Made by a program: the position numbers and the translations under genes. Below, in pieces: positions 5,926 to 5,961 of a DNA stretch of 5,961 nt. A model generated the notes under the pieces. The model made no database searches. It was not told where the DNA came from and worked only from the letters and a program-made list of their open reading frames with translations. Origin of the DNA: Chloroflexota bacterium (GTDB lineage: Bacteria; Chloroflexota; Dehalococcoidia; Lucifugimonadales; Lucifugimonadaceae). Location: positions 1 to 5,961 of the forward strand of contig VXTA01000222.1 in NCBI GenBank assembly GCA_009837685.1, given 5' to 3'. Within the stretch, counting starts at the first letter, position 1, and the number at the start of each line of letters is the position of its first letter.

Positions 5926-5961
5926 TGGATTTGCGGTTAAAGGTGAGTAGCTGGTGAGACC

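Noticed and set aside
5876..5950. 24-codon plus-strand frame (MTEKVNDFRRPRR...) whose ATG shares the CATG of the rarA start
   Set aside because: It has no ribosome site and no known family. Its Arg/Pro content comes from the arms of the stem-loop at 5900-5925.

Overview
The window is ordinary bacterial chromosome: five complete protein genes and one partial gene, all housekeeping or core metabolic functions. I see no RNA gene, insertion sequence, CRISPR array, phage gene or defence gene. The protein sequences suggest a moderately GC-rich bacterium. The S21 N-terminus (REGESFEAMLRRFTRS) and the RarA N-terminus (MTLFDDRRRAILNRQAPLA) look to me most like Chloroflexota, perhaps a Dehalococcoidia/SAR202-type lineage. 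That assignment is recall and inference, not a search result.

Layout. Positions 1-3245, minus strand, hold a co-directional cluster read right to left: lspA (signal peptidase II), rluD-like 23S rRNA pseudouridine synthase, gltX (glutamyl-tRNA synthetase) and the start of rpsU (ribosomal protein S21), which runs off the left edge. lspA and rluD overlap, rluD and gltX are 18 bases apart, and rpsU follows gltX after 85 bases. The first three are probably one operon, and rpsU may be read through from it. Positions 3246-3486 are the divergent regulatory region between lspA and the next gene. Positions 3487-4533, plus strand, encode a low-specificity L-threonine aldolase. Positions 4546-5877, minus strand, encode the AAA+ replication-associated ATPase RarA/MgsA, convergent with the aldolase and only 12 bases from it. 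Positions 5878-5961 lie upstream of rarA and contain a stem-loop but no supported gene.

How the genes relate. Three members of the minus-strand cluster serve translation (tRNA charging, rRNA modification, a ribosomal protein) and one serves lipoprotein maturation. The aldolase (glycine/threonine metabolism) and RarA (stalled-fork handling) are independent neighbours.

The least ordinary part is the lspA leader and divergent promoter region. It holds an imperfect nested palindrome with the GCGGGAAT core typical of dispersed bacterial repeats. That palindrome lies inside the reading frame upstream of the likely lspA start and would be translated if a longer start were used. The region also holds three degenerate copies of a 12-mer (RATCAYARTTCA), two of them exactly 21 bp apart, in an otherwise A/C-rich spacer. 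I did not find a convincing undescribed system here.
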